A stretch of DNA of 64,000 nt from an uncultured Pelagibacteraceae bacterium (GCA_902547825.1 CACCPE010000004.1:20710-84709); one strand, 5' to 3'; positions 41,740 through 50,572 are shown, counted from the first letter of the stretch. Made by a program: numbers and translations. Notes: generated from the sequence alone by a model not told the origin.

Positions 41740-42828
41740 ATGGAAATTTATCTTCCAATAGTTCAAGTTCATATTGATGTAATTTTTATTTTATTCGTTA
41801 GTTTCGCAGTTGGAGTATTATCAGGTTTGTTTGGTGTAGGTGGAGGTTTTTTAATGACACCATTTTTAATTTTTTTAGGTATTCCGCCTGTATATGCTGT
41901 TCCTAATGAAATCAATAATATTTTAGCAACGTCTGTATCTGGTTCCATGACTCATTGGTTTAAAAATACTTTGGATTATAAAATGGGTCTGATGATTATA
42001 ATTGGGGGTATAATTGGAACGATAATAGGTATTTTAACTTTCTCATTTTTTAAAGAGACAGGAAAACTAAGTTTAATAATTTCACTATCATATATGTATT
42101 TACTCGCAATTATTGGAACTTTAATGCTTATTGAGGGTGCGAGCGAACTTGATAGAGCTAGAAAAAAAATTATTTTAAAAAAGAAACTCCACACTCATTA
42201 TTGGATACATGGTCTTCCCTTGAAACTAAGATTTCCTCAATCAAGATTATATGAAAGTGCTTTTACACCAATAATTCTTGGAGTACTTGTAGGATTTGTG
42301 GCAGCATTAATTGGTGTTGGAGGTGCATTTTTAATGGTACCCGCTATGATTTACTTAATTGGTATGCCCATCAAATTAATTCCAGGTACTTCTTTATTTG
42401 TTACTGTGTTCATTAGTGCATTAGTAACTATTTTACATGCATTCAACTATGGCTCTATTGATTTAATATTGGTTATTATTCTAGTTATTGGCTCAATAAT
42501 AGGAGTGCAAGTTGGTCAAAAGATTAGTCAATATCTAGATAGTTCTCACCTAAAAACTCTATTTGCTATGTTACTATGCGCAGTAGCTGTAGCAATTGCA
42601 TATGACACTTTTTTTTACGAAGGTATCAGACAAATAGAAAAAACCGAAATTGTAAATATTGAAAATTTAAATTTTTTTTCAAAATTTTTTTCTAGACTAT
42701 CTGAAAACAATCCACTTTTATATGGTGCATTAGCAATACTTTTAGCAATTTTGTTAGGCATACTAGGAGCAGGTGGAAGAAAATTGTTAAGTAGGTATAA
42801 ATATGTATTTTTAATAAAAAAGAATTAA
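41740..42828 (+). CDS. TauE/SafE family permease (long form)
   Basis: Membrane protein of 362 residues with eight or nine helices. The signature G-L-F-G-V-G-G-G-F-L-M-T-P near 28-40 recurs as L-I-G-V-G-G-A-F-L-M-V-P near 190-201, showing the internal repeat. A cytoplasmic loop of about 45 basic residues and a C-terminal helix extend it beyond the usual 250. Sulfur- or organic-anion export is the general role. It starts 54 bases after the CADD-like gene, with an ATG that overlaps the stop of a two-codon minimal frame at 41732-41740. Confidence 0.88.
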   Translation: MEIYLPIVQVHIDVIFILFVSFAVGVLSGLFGVGGGFLMTPFLIFLGIPPVYAVPNEINNILATSVSGSMTHWFKNTLDYKMGLMIIIGGIIGTIIGILTFSFFKETGKLSLIISLSYMYLLAIIGTLMLIEGASELDRARKKIILKKKLHTHYWIHGLPLKLRFPQSRLYESAFTPIILGVLVGFVAALIGVGGAFLMVPAMIYLIGMPIKLIPGTSLFVTVFISALVTILHAFNYGSIDLILVIILVIGSIIGVQVGQKISQYLDSSHLKTLFAMLLCAVAVAIAYDTFFYEGIRQIEKTEIVNIENLNFFSKFFSRLSENNPLLYGALAILLAILLGILGAGGRKLLSRYKYVFLIKKN

Positions 42829-43592
42829 ATTGTTACTCTTACTAATCCAAAGATAGACACAATTATCAAAAAATAAAGAACATATTTTCTATAATTTTCC
42901 TTTGAGCTTCCTGAAAATAATCTTGTACCAACAGAAACTCCAATCGGAACAATGAATATCAATGGTAATGTTCTATAAATCACAGTAATATTTAAGATAT
43001 CATTGAAATAAGCTAAAACTAAAGCATAAAAATCAGTAAAAAAAAATAAAGCTGCCAATGAGGCCCTAATAACGGCCGGCTCTGCTGCAATTATCAGAAA
43101 GTAAAGAGCAATGGGCAATCCCGCTAAGGTACCTAATCCATTTACTGTTCCAGCTACAGAGCCAACAAAAAATTTTGATAAATTATGATTTAAATTTTTA
43201 TTTTTGTAACCTTTAAGCAGTAATATTGCGAATACGAGAACCGTTATAGAAATAATAAGATGAGCAATTCTTGGTTCTAAAATTGATAATAAATAGACTC
43301 CTACTGGAGTACCTATTAAAACACCGAATAATAAAAATATGACAAATCTCCAATTTATTTTTTTCCATATACTAGGAATCATAAAAAAACTTGCGATTAT
43401 CTCTAATAAAAGAATTATAGGCACTATTTCTTTTGGTGGTAATATGAATGTTAGTAATGAAACGCTAGATGCAGAAAAGCCGAAACCACTAAACCCCCTG
43501 ACTAGAGATGCCAAAAGTATTACGCTACAAAAAAAAATAAAATCAATAAATTCTAAATTCGTATTTTGAAGAAACTCCATAACAATTGCCAT
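42825..43592 (-). CDS. TauE/SafE family permease
   Basis: Membrane protein of 255 residues with eight hydrophobic segments. Typical TauE features are L-A-S-L-V-R-G-F-S-G-F-G near 26-37 and N-G-L-G-T-L-A-G-L-P near 148-157. It converges with the long TauE at 42828 (four bases of overlap). A start at the internal methionine M5 would give a protein four residues shorter. Divergent from the SxtJ gene by 74 bases. Substrate unknown; sulfite or sulfonate-related export is possible. Confidence 0.85.
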   Translation of the reverse strand: MAIVMEFLQNTNLEFIDFIFFCSVILLASLVRGFSGFGFSASSVSLLTFILPPKEIVPIILLLEIIASFFMIPSIWKKINWRFVIFLLFGVLIGTPVGVYLLSILEPRIAHLIISITVLVFAILLLKGYKNKNLNHNLSKFFVGSVAGTVNGLGTLAGLPIALYFLIIAAEPAVIRASLAALFFFTDFYALVLAYFNDILNITVIYRTLPLIFIVPIGVSVGTRLFSGSSKENYRKYVLYFLIIVSIFGLVRVTI

Positions 43593-43666
43593 TTTACTCT
43601 TAATTAACTTTACATAAAACTATAATAAATGATATTAAGCTTTGATAGTTAATATAGTGAAATTTT

Positions 43667-44047
43667 ATGCACAAAAAATCATCAAATAAAAGTTTTGGGA
43701 TATTGTTTTTTATTATTTTCCTTGGATTAGGTTTATGGCCGTTAACTAAAGATTTAAGTGCAAATATATATTTAATCTTTATTTCATTACTTTTTTTAAT
43801 TCTAGGAATTATAAACTCAAAAATATTAACTCCTATTAACAAGGCTTGGATAAAATTAGGAGAAATTTTAGGAAGGTTAATTGCACCTGCAGTGATGGCT
43901 TTAATTTACTTTTTTATTTTAACACCGATAAGTTTAATTGTAAGAATATTTGGAAAAGATTTATTAAATCTAAAATTTTTTGATCAAAAAAAAAGTTATT
44001 GGATAAATAGAAAAAAAGATAGCGGGAAAATGAATAAACAATTTTAA
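43667..44047 (+). CDS. SxtJ-family membrane protein
   Basis: Small membrane protein of 126 residues with three to four helices. The pattern F-G-I-L-F-F-I-I-F-L-G-L-G-L-W-P, then L-T-P-I-N-K-A-W-I-K-L-G, and A-L-I-Y-F-F-I-L-T-P near 86-95 matches SxtJ. In other bacteria SxtJ sits with DUF5989 and a NodU-type carbamoyltransferase, as it does here. It is followed directly by the 50-codon DUF5989 gene, with no gap. SxtJ's function is not known. Confidence 0.85.
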   Translation: MHKKSSNKSFGILFFIIFLGLGLWPLTKDLSANIYLIFISLLFLILGIINSKILTPINKAWIKLGEILGRLIAPAVMALIYFFILTPISLIVRIFGKDLLNLKFFDQKKSYWINRKKDSGKMNKQF

Positions 44048-44200
44048 ATGATAGAATTTATTAAAGAATTTTGGGAGTTTTTACGAGAGAGAAAAAAGTA
44101 CTGGTTACTACCCATTATAATTGTATTAGCCTTATTTGGGATTCTTATTGTTTTAAGTCAAGGCTCAGCGGTAGCACCATTTATTTACACAATTTTTTAA
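44048..44200 (+). CDS. DUF5989 family membrane peptide
   Basis: A 50-residue protein reading F-I-K-E-F-W-E-F-L-R-E-R-K-K-Y-W-L-L-P, then one helix, then S-Q-G-S-A-V-A-P-F-I-Y. This is the DUF5989 pattern. It lies between the SxtJ stop and the GTG of the carbamoyltransferase with no spare bases on either side, so all three are one translational unit. The basic front plus one helix suggests a membrane anchor or adaptor for the carbamoyltransferase. Confidence 0.88.
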   Translation: MIEFIKEFWEFLRERKKYWLLPIIIVLALFGILIVLSQGSAVAPFIYTIF

Positions 44201-46036
44201 GTGACAAATATATTAGGCATATCAGCTTTTTACCATGACAGCGCGGCATCACTTATTGTGGATGGCGAGATTAAAGCAGCAGCGCAAGAAGAAAGATTTT
44301 CAAGAAAAAAACACGACGCTAGTTACCCATTTAATGCAATCAACTATGTTTTAAAAGAACAAGGAATAACCTTAAATGAAGTAGACCACATAGTTTTTTT
44401 TGAAAAACCATTTTTAAAGTTCGAGAGGCTGCTTGAAACTTATATGGCTTTTGCTCCAAAAGGCTTTAAATCTTTTAGTCTATCAATGCCAATTTGGCTT
44501 AGGGAAAAACTATTTCAAAAAAAATTTCTCTTTGAAAATCTTAAACGACATGATGATAAATTTAATGACATGAATAAAATTAAATTTTCTGAACATCATT
44601 TTAGTCATGCAGCGAGCGCTTTTTATCCATCACCTTTTAAAAAAGCTATTGTTTTAACATTAGATGGAGTAGGAGAGTGGGCAACAACAACCTTAGCTAT
44701 TGGTAAGGGAAATAATTTAAGAATATTGAAAGAAATTTATTTTCCTCACTCATTGGGATTGCTTTACTCAGCTTTTACTTATTACACAGGTTTTAAAGTT
44801 AATAGTGGAGAATATAAAGTAATGGGTTTAGCTCCTTACGGTAAACCAAAATATAAAGAACTAATTATAAAAAAATTAATGGACTTAAAAGAGGATGGTT
44901 CATTTAAGCTTAATATGAAATATTTTAATTATGCTACTGGTTTAACTATGACAAATAAAAATTTTTCTAATCTATTTGGACAACCTGTAAGAGATCCAAA
45001 GAAAGATTTACTTAAAGAATTTCATATGGATATAGCTTCATCTATACAAGCTGTTACAGAAGAAGTTATATTAAGATTAACTAAGAATATTGCTAATGAG
45101 TACAGTATAAGCAATTTATGTTTGGCAGGGGGAGTAGCTTTAAATTGTGTAGCTAATGGAAAAATTCTAAAAGAAAAAAATTTCGAAAATATTTGGATAC
45201 AACCTGCAGCTGGTGATGCCGGAGGTTCTTTAGGAGCAGCTTTGGCTTACTGGCATAGTGAATTAAAAAATCCAAGAAATGATGTAAGAGATAAGATGAG
45301 TGGTGCTTATTTAGGTCCAAAATATGAAAACGATCTTATTGAGAACAAATTAAAGTCTCTAGAAGCAAATTTTAAAAAGAAAACTGACAGTGAAATTTCA
45401 ATATTGGTAGCCAATGAACTTTCAAACAATAAAACTGTGGGTTGGTTTCAAGGCAGGATGGAATTTGGACCAAGAGCTTTGGGAGGCCGATCGATTTTAG
45501 CAGATCCAAGATCTGATAAAATGCAAAAGGAATTGAATCTAAAGATCAAGTTTAGAGAGAGTTTTAGGCCTTTTGCACCCTCTGTTCTCAGAGAGGATGT
45601 AAATGAATGGTTTGATTTAGATTGTGATAGTCCTTACATGCTTTTTGTTTCAGAGGTTAAAAAAGATAAACAAATAAGTATGACTGAAAAAGATAAAATG
45701 TTATTTGGCATAGATAAACTAAATGTTAAGAAATCATATGTTCCAGCTATAACCCATGTTGATTACTCTGCAAGAATACAAACTGTGCATAAAGATACTA
45801 ATCCAAAATATTACAATTTAATAAAAGAATTTAAAAAAATTACTAACTGTCCAGTTTTAGTAAATACATCTTTCAACGTGCGAGGTGAACCTATTGTTTG
45901 CTCAATAGAGGATGCATATAACTGTTTTATGGGTACAAATTTAGATATTCTAGTTATAGAAAATTTTATTCTATATAAAGATGCTCAAAATAAATCTTTA
46001 ATCAAAGATTATAAAAATAAATTTGAATTAGATTAA
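44201..46036 (+). CDS. Carbamoyltransferase (NodU/CmcH family)
   Basis: Protein of 611 residues from GTG at 44201. The N-terminal domain has G-I-S-A-F-Y-H-D-S-A-A-S-L near 6-18, E-E-R-F-S-R-K-K-H near 35-43 and E-H-H-F-S-H-A-A-S-A near 130-139; the C-terminal YrdC-like part has F-G-P-R-A-L-G-G-R-S-I near 425-435. Such enzymes move the carbamoyl group from carbamoyl phosphate to sugars, Nod factors or antibiotics. With SxtJ, DUF5989 and a nearby SGNH protein it probably modifies a cell-surface glycan or lipid. Confidence 0.92.
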   Translation: MTNILGISAFYHDSAASLIVDGEIKAAAQEERFSRKKHDASYPFNAINYVLKEQGITLNEVDHIVFFEKPFLKFERLLETYMAFAPKGFKSFSLSMPIWLREKLFQKKFLFENLKRHDDKFNDMNKIKFSEHHFSHAASAFYPSPFKKAIVLTLDGVGEWATTTLAIGKGNNLRILKEIYFPHSLGLLYSAFTYYTGFKVNSGEYKVMGLAPYGKPKYKELIIKKLMDLKEDGSFKLNMKYFNYATGLTMTNKNFSNLFGQPVRDPKKDLLKEFHMDIASSIQAVTEEVILRLTKNIANEYSISNLCLAGGVALNCVANGKILKEKNFENIWIQPAAGDAGGSLGAALAYWHSELKNPRNDVRDKMSGAYLGPKYENDLIENKLKSLEANFKKKTDSEISILVANELSNNKTVGWFQGRMEFGPRALGGRSILADPRSDKMQKELNLKIKFRESFRPFAPSVLREDVNEWFDLDCDSPYMLFVSEVKKDKQISMTEKDKMLFGIDKLNVKKSYVPAITHVDYSARIQTVHKDTNPKYYNLIKEFKKITNCPVLVNTSFNVRGEPIVCSIEDAYNCFMGTNLDILVIENFILYKDAQNKSLIKDYKNKFELD

Positions 46037-46827
46037 TTTAAGTTTAAGATTGTGGCAGGATCCAATTTTACTTCAAACCAATTTAATCTAATATCTAAAT
46101 GTGGTCCTGTTGCTCTTCCACTTTGACCCAAAGTTCCTACTACATCACCTTTCTTAACTCGCTGGCCTTTTTTTACATTTATATCTTTCATATGCATATA
46201 CAAAGTACTAACACCATGACCATGGTCAAAAATAATAGTCCCTCCTGTAAAGTACATATCATTTTCTACTAATGTGACTACTCCATCCATCATAGATTTA
46301 ACAGGAGTTCCCTCTGGTGCATGAAAATCTATACCATAGTGCGGTCTTCTCGGTTTACCATTTAAAATTCTCTGACTACCGTAAACACCAGTAATAATAT
46401 ATTTATCAATAGGATAAGTAAATTTATCTTTAAAAAATATTAGTTTACTATCGATAGCTCTAGCTTTTCCAATTAAAATATTATCTTTTTTAATTCTTTC
46501 ATAAACTTCAGGTGGAGGAGTTACCTGTTTTGGTGGCAAACCATCTATTCTTTGTATTTTATACTTTCTTTTAAATACTTTCCTCTCAATTAACTTAGTT
46601 TCCTTCCCATTTTTTACTTTTATCAAAACATTATTTTTTCTATCTCTACCCAATCCGAAAGCAAAATAACCATCAGTCGAGACTCTTACTTTTCTATTAT
46701 CAATATAGACTTTGGAATTTGGATCTGTTTTTCCCAATATGAAAGACCCTTGTTTAAAATCTCCAGAGAATTCAACTGCATGAGAGATATTAAATAAAAA
46801 AAATATAAATATTACGCACCTAATCAT
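46033..46827 (-). CDS. M23 family metallopeptidase, exported
   Basis: Periplasmic cell-wall endopeptidase of 264 residues with a short signal peptide (M-I-R-C-V-I-F-I-F-F-L, cleavage near S-H-A). The catalytic domain occupies about residues 140-255. The first motif H-Y-G-I-D-F-H near 163 supplies His and Asp. The second motif reads G-P-H-L-D-I-R-L instead of the usual H-x-H, so one zinc ligand is aspartate. Similar HLD variants occur in other alphaproteobacteria as far as I recall. It overlaps TerC by four bases. Confidence 0.88.
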   Translation of the reverse strand: MIRCVIFIFFLFNISHAVEFSGDFKQGSFILGKTDPNSKVYIDNRKVRVSTDGYFAFGLGRDRKNNVLIKVKNGKETKLIERKVFKRKYKIQRIDGLPPKQVTPPPEVYERIKKDNILIGKARAIDSKLIFFKDKFTYPIDKYIITGVYGSQRILNGKPRRPHYGIDFHAPEGTPVKSMMDGVVTLVENDMYFTGGTIIFDHGHGVSTLYMHMKDINVKKGQRVKKGDVVGTLGQSGRATGPHLDIRLNWFEVKLDPATILNLN

Positions 46828-47396
46828 AATAAAATTTGTAAATCCTCATATATCAATTGGATAGCTACAAGAAGAATTGCCATCAAACCAACCCAACTAA
46901 TCCAAGAATATTTTTTAATCAATTTTGCAGTATAGTTAGCTGCAAAAGCCATTAATAATATTGATAACCCCAATCCAAAAGCAAGAAGAGTATAATGGTC
47001 TTTAGCTGCACCAGCCACACCTAATACGTTATCTAAACTCATCGTTACATCTGCAAGAATTACTGTAAAAATTGCTTTTTTAAGATTTGAGTTATCAACT
47101 TCGATATTTTTTTCCTCTATTTTATTTTGAATTACATCCCTATATAGTTTGTAACAAATATAAAGTAATAAAATTCCACCAATCAATCTTAAACCAGAAA
47201 TTTGTAATAAATAAGCCGTAATAAAAGTAAAAAGAATTCTTAAAACTACAGCCCCCCCAATACCCCATAAAATAATTCTTTTTCTATTTCTAGGATCAAA
47301 TTTTGAGGCCACCATTCCGATAATAATTGCATTATCTCCAGCCAACACAAGATCAATCAATATGATCTCAATTAATATAATTAGTTGCTCAGTCAT
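46824..47396 (-). CDS. TerC family membrane protein
   Basis: Membrane protein of 190 residues with six to seven helices. The family motifs are L-V-L-A-G-D-N-A-I-I-I-G near residues 17-28 and D-V-T-M-S-L-D-N-V near 115-123, both with the conserved aspartate and asparagine in membrane helices that are thought to bind metal. TerC proteins are linked to manganese export and to metal loading of exported enzymes. It precedes the M23 peptidase on one transcript, so supplying metal to secreted proteins is plausible (inference). Divergent from the SGNH gene by 24 bases. Confidence 0.92.
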   Translation of the reverse strand: MTEQLIILIEIILIDLVLAGDNAIIIGMVASKFDPRNRKRIILWGIGGAVVLRILFTFITAYLLQISGLRLIGGILLLYICYKLYRDVIQNKIEEKNIEVDNSNLKKAIFTVILADVTMSLDNVLGVAGAAKDHYTLLAFGLGLSILLMAFAANYTAKLIKKYSWISWVGLMAILLVAIQLIYEDLQILL

Positions 47397-47420
47397 ATTG
47401 AAATTTATATTGTATAATTT

Positions 47421-48407
47421 GTGAAAAACTACTTTTTTTTATCTATATTAATATTAATAAATTATATTCTTGTTAGTTCAATAATATTCTTCTTTAGCTA
47501 TTTTTCATTAATAAAAGGAAAGGTTTATGATTGGCCAATAATTAATGATATCCAAAAATCAATATATTTTAAAGGCGGACTAAGAAATATTTGGCAGCAA
47601 AAAAAGGATTGTGTAAAATTTGATAAACATCTCTTGTACATTCCAAAAAAAGGAGCGTGTAAATTTAATAATCCAGAATTTAAGACAATTCTGAATTTTT
47701 CTGATGGATATAGATTAAATGGAAATCCTAAGTTACAAAAATTAAAAAACAAAGATAGCATTCTTGTTTTAGGAGACTCTTTAGCAATGGGGTGGGGAGT
47801 AAATGATAATGAAACTTATTCGTCTTTAATTGAGAAGAAAATTGGCAGAAAAGTTTACAATCAAGCTGTCTCAAGCTATGGGACAGTAAGACAGGTGAAG
47901 AGGTATTTAAATAGTGAAATTTATAATACCGATGAAATCAGTACGATAATTATTCACTATCACCATAATGACTTACTAGAAAATAATAATTTAAAATTAA
48001 GCAAAACATACAATCAAAGCAGTTTCAATGAAGTTATTGAAGAAAATAAGATTAACGCTTTGTGGGTTATTAGACAATTTAAAAGGTCCTTAAGAATAAC
48101 ATACAATGCCTTAACAAATCTTTTTTTTAATAACAAAAAAAATTTGGAGATCGATCTAAAAGAACATTTTGTAAAAGTAGAAAATTTAATTATAAACAAT
48201 CTTGATATTAGTAATAAAAAATTTATTTTTTTATATTTGATTGAAAAAAATACGAAAGTTATCAATTTACCATTGAAATCAAAATTAAAAAATCTAGATT
48301 TTGTTATTTTAGAAATGGAAAATAAAAACTTCTTTATCATAGATGATCACATTAATGCCCTAGGTCATATTAATGTTTCTATGGAGCTTATGAAAAAAAT
48401 TAAGTAG
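47421..48407 (+). CDS. SGNH/GDSL hydrolase-like protein, membrane-anchored
   Basis: Protein of 328 residues from GTG at 47421. One N-terminal helix (residues 5-30) anchors it, and the SGNH domain begins at L-V-L-G-D-S-L-A-M-G near 115, with the nucleophile serine; N-Q-A-V-S-S-Y-G near 149 and I-I-D-D-H-I-N-A-L-G-H near 308 complete the set. Such proteins often act as O-acyl transferases or esterases on surface glycans. In other genomes a similar gene neighbours the SxtJ-DUF5989-carbamoyltransferase set, so it may belong to that system even though two genes separate them here. Confidence 0.82.
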   Translation: MKNYFFLSILILINYILVSSIIFFFSYFSLIKGKVYDWPIINDIQKSIYFKGGLRNIWQQKKDCVKFDKHLLYIPKKGACKFNNPEFKTILNFSDGYRLNGNPKLQKLKNKDSILVLGDSLAMGWGVNDNETYSSLIEKKIGRKVYNQAVSSYGTVRQVKRYLNSEIYNTDEISTIIIHYHHNDLLENNNLKLSKTYNQSSFNEVIEENKINALWVIRQFKRSLRITYNALTNLFFNNKKNLEIDLKEHFVKVENLIINNLDISNKKFIFLYLIEKNTKVINLPLKSKLKNLDFVILEMENKNFFIIDDHINALGHINVSMELMKKIK

Positions 48408-48443
48408 TTGCTCAATACAATATAAATTTATATTCTATTTTGT

Positions 48444-49202
48444 ATGCGATTTAAAAATATTAAAATTAAGAAAAATAATCAGTATGGAATCATAGAAATT
48501 GCTAACAATAAAAATAATAGCTTAGATCATATAACCCTAAATGAAATTAGTGAAGCAACAAAAGAATTAAATAAAGTCAAAGAAATTAGATGCATTGGTT
48601 TTGTTGGCAGCTCAAAGTTTTTTTCACCGGGTGCGGATATTAAAGAGCTTGAAAAACTTGATTCTAAAAAAGCTAAAAAACTAAAACTTTTTTCCAAAGT
48701 TGACGATTTACAGAAAATTAATATTCCTATTATTTCATTTGTCGAGGGATATGCTTTAGGAGGAGGCTTTGAATTGGCCCTTTCTAGCGATATAATAATT
48801 GCGAGTACCGAAGCAAAATTTGGATTACCTGAAATTAATTTAGGATTAATTCCAGGTATTGGTGGTACACAAAAAACAAAAAAATTTACTTCAAATCAAA
48901 ATGTAAAATATTTAGCAATGACAGGAAAAATAATTGATGCTGAAACTGCAATGAAGTATGGGATTGTTTCGCAAATTATTCCTAAAGAAAATTTTAAAGA
49001 ATTTACTTTAAACTTTTTAAATACAATCTCTTCGAAGCCAAAAAAATCACTTCAAGTTATTAAATATTTAGTCAATTCAGAAGATAATTTAAAAAAATCT
49101 TTAATAAAAGAGAGACAAGAGTTTTATAAATTGCTTGATAGTGAAAATAAAAAAATTGGAATAAAAAGTTTTCTTAATAAAACAAAGCCTAATTGGAAAT
49201 AA
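48444..49202 (+). CDS. Enoyl-CoA hydratase/isomerase family protein
   Basis: Crotonase-fold protein of 252 residues. The oxyanion-hole segments are F-F-S-P-G-A-D-I-K-E-L near 60 and G-Y-A-L-G-G-G-F-E-L-A near 102-112. The catalytic glutamate is in G-L-P-E-I-N-L-G near 128-135, but the second glutamate region reads G-I-G-G-T-Q-K, typical of hydratases. The actual acyl-CoA substrate is unknown. It stands alone, 36 bases after the SGNH gene. Confidence 0.9.
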   Translation: MRFKNIKIKKNNQYGIIEIANNKNNSLDHITLNEISEATKELNKVKEIRCIGFVGSSKFFSPGADIKELEKLDSKKAKKLKLFSKVDDLQKINIPIISFVEGYALGGGFELALSSDIIIASTEAKFGLPEINLGLIPGIGGTQKTKKFTSNQNVKYLAMTGKIIDAETAMKYGIVSQIIPKENFKEFTLNFLNTISSKPKKSLQVIKYLVNSEDNLKKSLIKERQEFYKLLDSENKKIGIKSFLNKTKPNWK

Positions 49203-49288
49203 ATCATCCTCAAGTTGTAGACAATTTGCATACCTGTAATTAAATTTTAACATAGTTAAACTAATTTAAATTTAATTAGAATTTACTT

Positions 49289-49672
49289 ATGAAATTTAAA
49301 TTTATTTTAATTGCAACTCTGTTATTTATGGGCTCAGCGATAGCTGCGGGACATATAACAAAAGCTCAAAAGGAAAAAACAATAGAGTGTTTAGGTCACT
49401 ACAGTGCGACAGCTGTTTTACCAGCTGATACTATTGAAGTTAAAAATATGGAATTAGCTTTAGCTTCAGTAAAAGTTATAAGGGAGTATCTTGCATCTGA
49501 AGGAGTAAAAGATGATGAAATGAATAAAGGTATGAATGCTTACGTAGACAAAGTTTATGGAAAGCCTTTTGACAAAGCTAAAAATGGTGAGTGTAATAAA
49601 TTTATTTATAAGCAAATTAAAGGTTCAGAAGAAAAAATTGAAAAATTATCTAGAACGATTTATGCAGGCTAA
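49289..49672 (+). CDS. Exported small protein, first gene of the small-barrel cluster
   Basis: Protein of 127 residues with a signal peptide (M-K-F-K-F-I-L-I-A-T-L-L-F-M-G-S-A, cleavage after A-I-A-A-G). The mature part is helical and charged, with two cysteines (near residues 34 and 105) that may form a disulfide. I do not recognise a family. It lies two bases ahead of the DUF1330 gene, so it probably opens the seven-gene run of small proteins that follows. No clear promoter is visible in the 86-base gap upstream. Confidence 0.7.
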   Translation: MKFKFILIATLLFMGSAIAAGHITKAQKEKTIECLGHYSATAVLPADTIEVKNMELALASVKVIREYLASEGVKDDEMNKGMNAYVDKVYGKPFDKAKNGECNKFIYKQIKGSEEKIEKLSRTIYAG

Positions 49673-49674
49673 AA

Positions 49675-49962
49675 ATGAGTGGATACGTTATAGCTAATAT
49701 AGATGTAAAAAATCCTGAAGCTTATAAAGAATATGTTGGCAAAGTCTTACCTACAGTTCAAAAATTTGGAGGAGAATATCTTGTACGTGCTGGGGAGTAC
49801 AGAGTAATCGATGGTGAGTGGAAATATCCTAGAACAGTAGTAATTAAATTTCCAACCTATGAAAAAGCTTTAGATTGGTATGACTCTGAGGAATACAAAC
49901 CAGTAAAACCTATTCGATTAGCAAACTCAGTAACTAATGGCATTATAATAAAAGGAGTTTAA
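49675..49962 (+). CDS. DUF1330 domain protein
   Basis: Protein of 95 residues with the DUF1330 pattern Y-V-I-A-N-I-D-V-K-N-P-E-A-Y-K-E-Y, then F-G-G-E-Y-L-V-R-A-G near 31, and V-V-I-K-F-P-T-Y-E-K-A-L-D-W-Y-D-S-E-E-Y near 58-78. It is expected to form a dimeric alpha/beta barrel, the fold shared with ABM and GYD proteins. Its function is unknown. It is second in the run at 49289-51968, with 14 bases before the next start. Confidence 0.9.
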   Translation: MSGYVIANIDVKNPEAYKEYVGKVLPTVQKFGGEYLVRAGEYRVIDGEWKYPRTVVIKFPTYEKALDWYDSEEYKPVKPIRLANSVTNGIIIKGV

Positions 49963-49976
49963 AAAAAGGAGAAAAA

Positions 49977-50267
49977 ATGGAAAAAGAAATGTTAGTACAT
50001 CTTAAATTTAAAGAAGGCAAATTAGAAACCTTTATGGGTTGGATGCAATCAGATGAAGGTATGAGCGTTAGAAAAAGCGTTGCCTACCCAGAAAAAACGG
50101 TTGGGGCAATGATACCAGATAAAAGTGGAATGCTATTTAAAGTTAATGTTCATAACGAAGCAGGAATGAAAGAGTTTGTAACTGGAAATAACTCCACAGC
50201 TAAAGCAATTTATGCTGAGTGTGTAGAAAGTGCTCAGTTATATGAACTATCTAAAATAAATCTATAA
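49977..50267 (+). CDS. Small barrel-like protein, unknown family
   Basis: Protein of 96 residues. Predicted order is strand (M-L-V-H-L-K-F-K), helix, two strands (V-G-A-M-I then M-L-F-K-V-N-V), helix, strand, which is the ferredoxin-like/dimeric barrel pattern. I do not recognise the family. The start is preceded by AAAAAAGGAGAAAA, a strong site for this genome. It contains a single cysteine and no signal peptide. Neighbours on both sides are of the same size and fold class. Confidence 0.75.
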   Translation: MEKEMLVHLKFKEGKLETFMGWMQSDEGMSVRKSVAYPEKTVGAMIPDKSGMLFKVNVHNEAGMKEFVTGNNSTAKAIYAECVESAQLYELSKINL

Positions 50268-50277
50268 AGGAGAAAAA

Positions 50278-50565
50278 ATGAAAAACTACATGGTAACACA
50301 CACTTTCAAATCTGCTGAAATGAAAGCTAAATTTACAGAAACAGTAGCTTCTATGAAAATGGAAGATATTGTTAAAAGTATGAAAAGTGACAATGCCGCT
50401 TGTCAAATGACTTGGAATACACCGGGCGATACAATGGAAATGTTTTGCTGGTGGAAGGGAAAAGATGAGCAAGCAATTATTAATCAATTAGGTCAAATGA
50501 ACGATTTTTTCACTCCTCATAAATTTGTTGAGTGCACAGATCAGGTCATGGACTATAACGCATAG
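50278..50565 (+). CDS. Small barrel-like protein, unknown family
   Basis: Protein of 95 residues. It begins M-K-N-Y-M-V-T-H-T-F-K-S, then a lysine/methionine-rich helix, a strand pair with D-T-M-E-M-F-C-W-W near 46-54, a second helix and a last strand ending D-Q-V-M-D-Y-N-A. Fold pattern fits a dimeric alpha/beta barrel. The C-W-W motif is striking. AAAGGAGAAAA precedes the ATG. I do not recognise the family; it may be DUF3303-like, but this is uncertain. Confidence 0.72.
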   Translation: MKNYMVTHTFKSAEMKAKFTETVASMKMEDIVKSMKSDNAACQMTWNTPGDTMEMFCWWKGKDEQAIINQLGQMNDFFTPHKFVECTDQVMDYNA

Positions 50566-50572
50566 GATATTT

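Noticed and set aside
43600..43842. Minus-strand frame upstream of the TauE gene at 43592 (80 codons)
   Set aside because: It is mostly antisense to SxtJ, contains no domain pattern, and would overlap the divergent promoter region.
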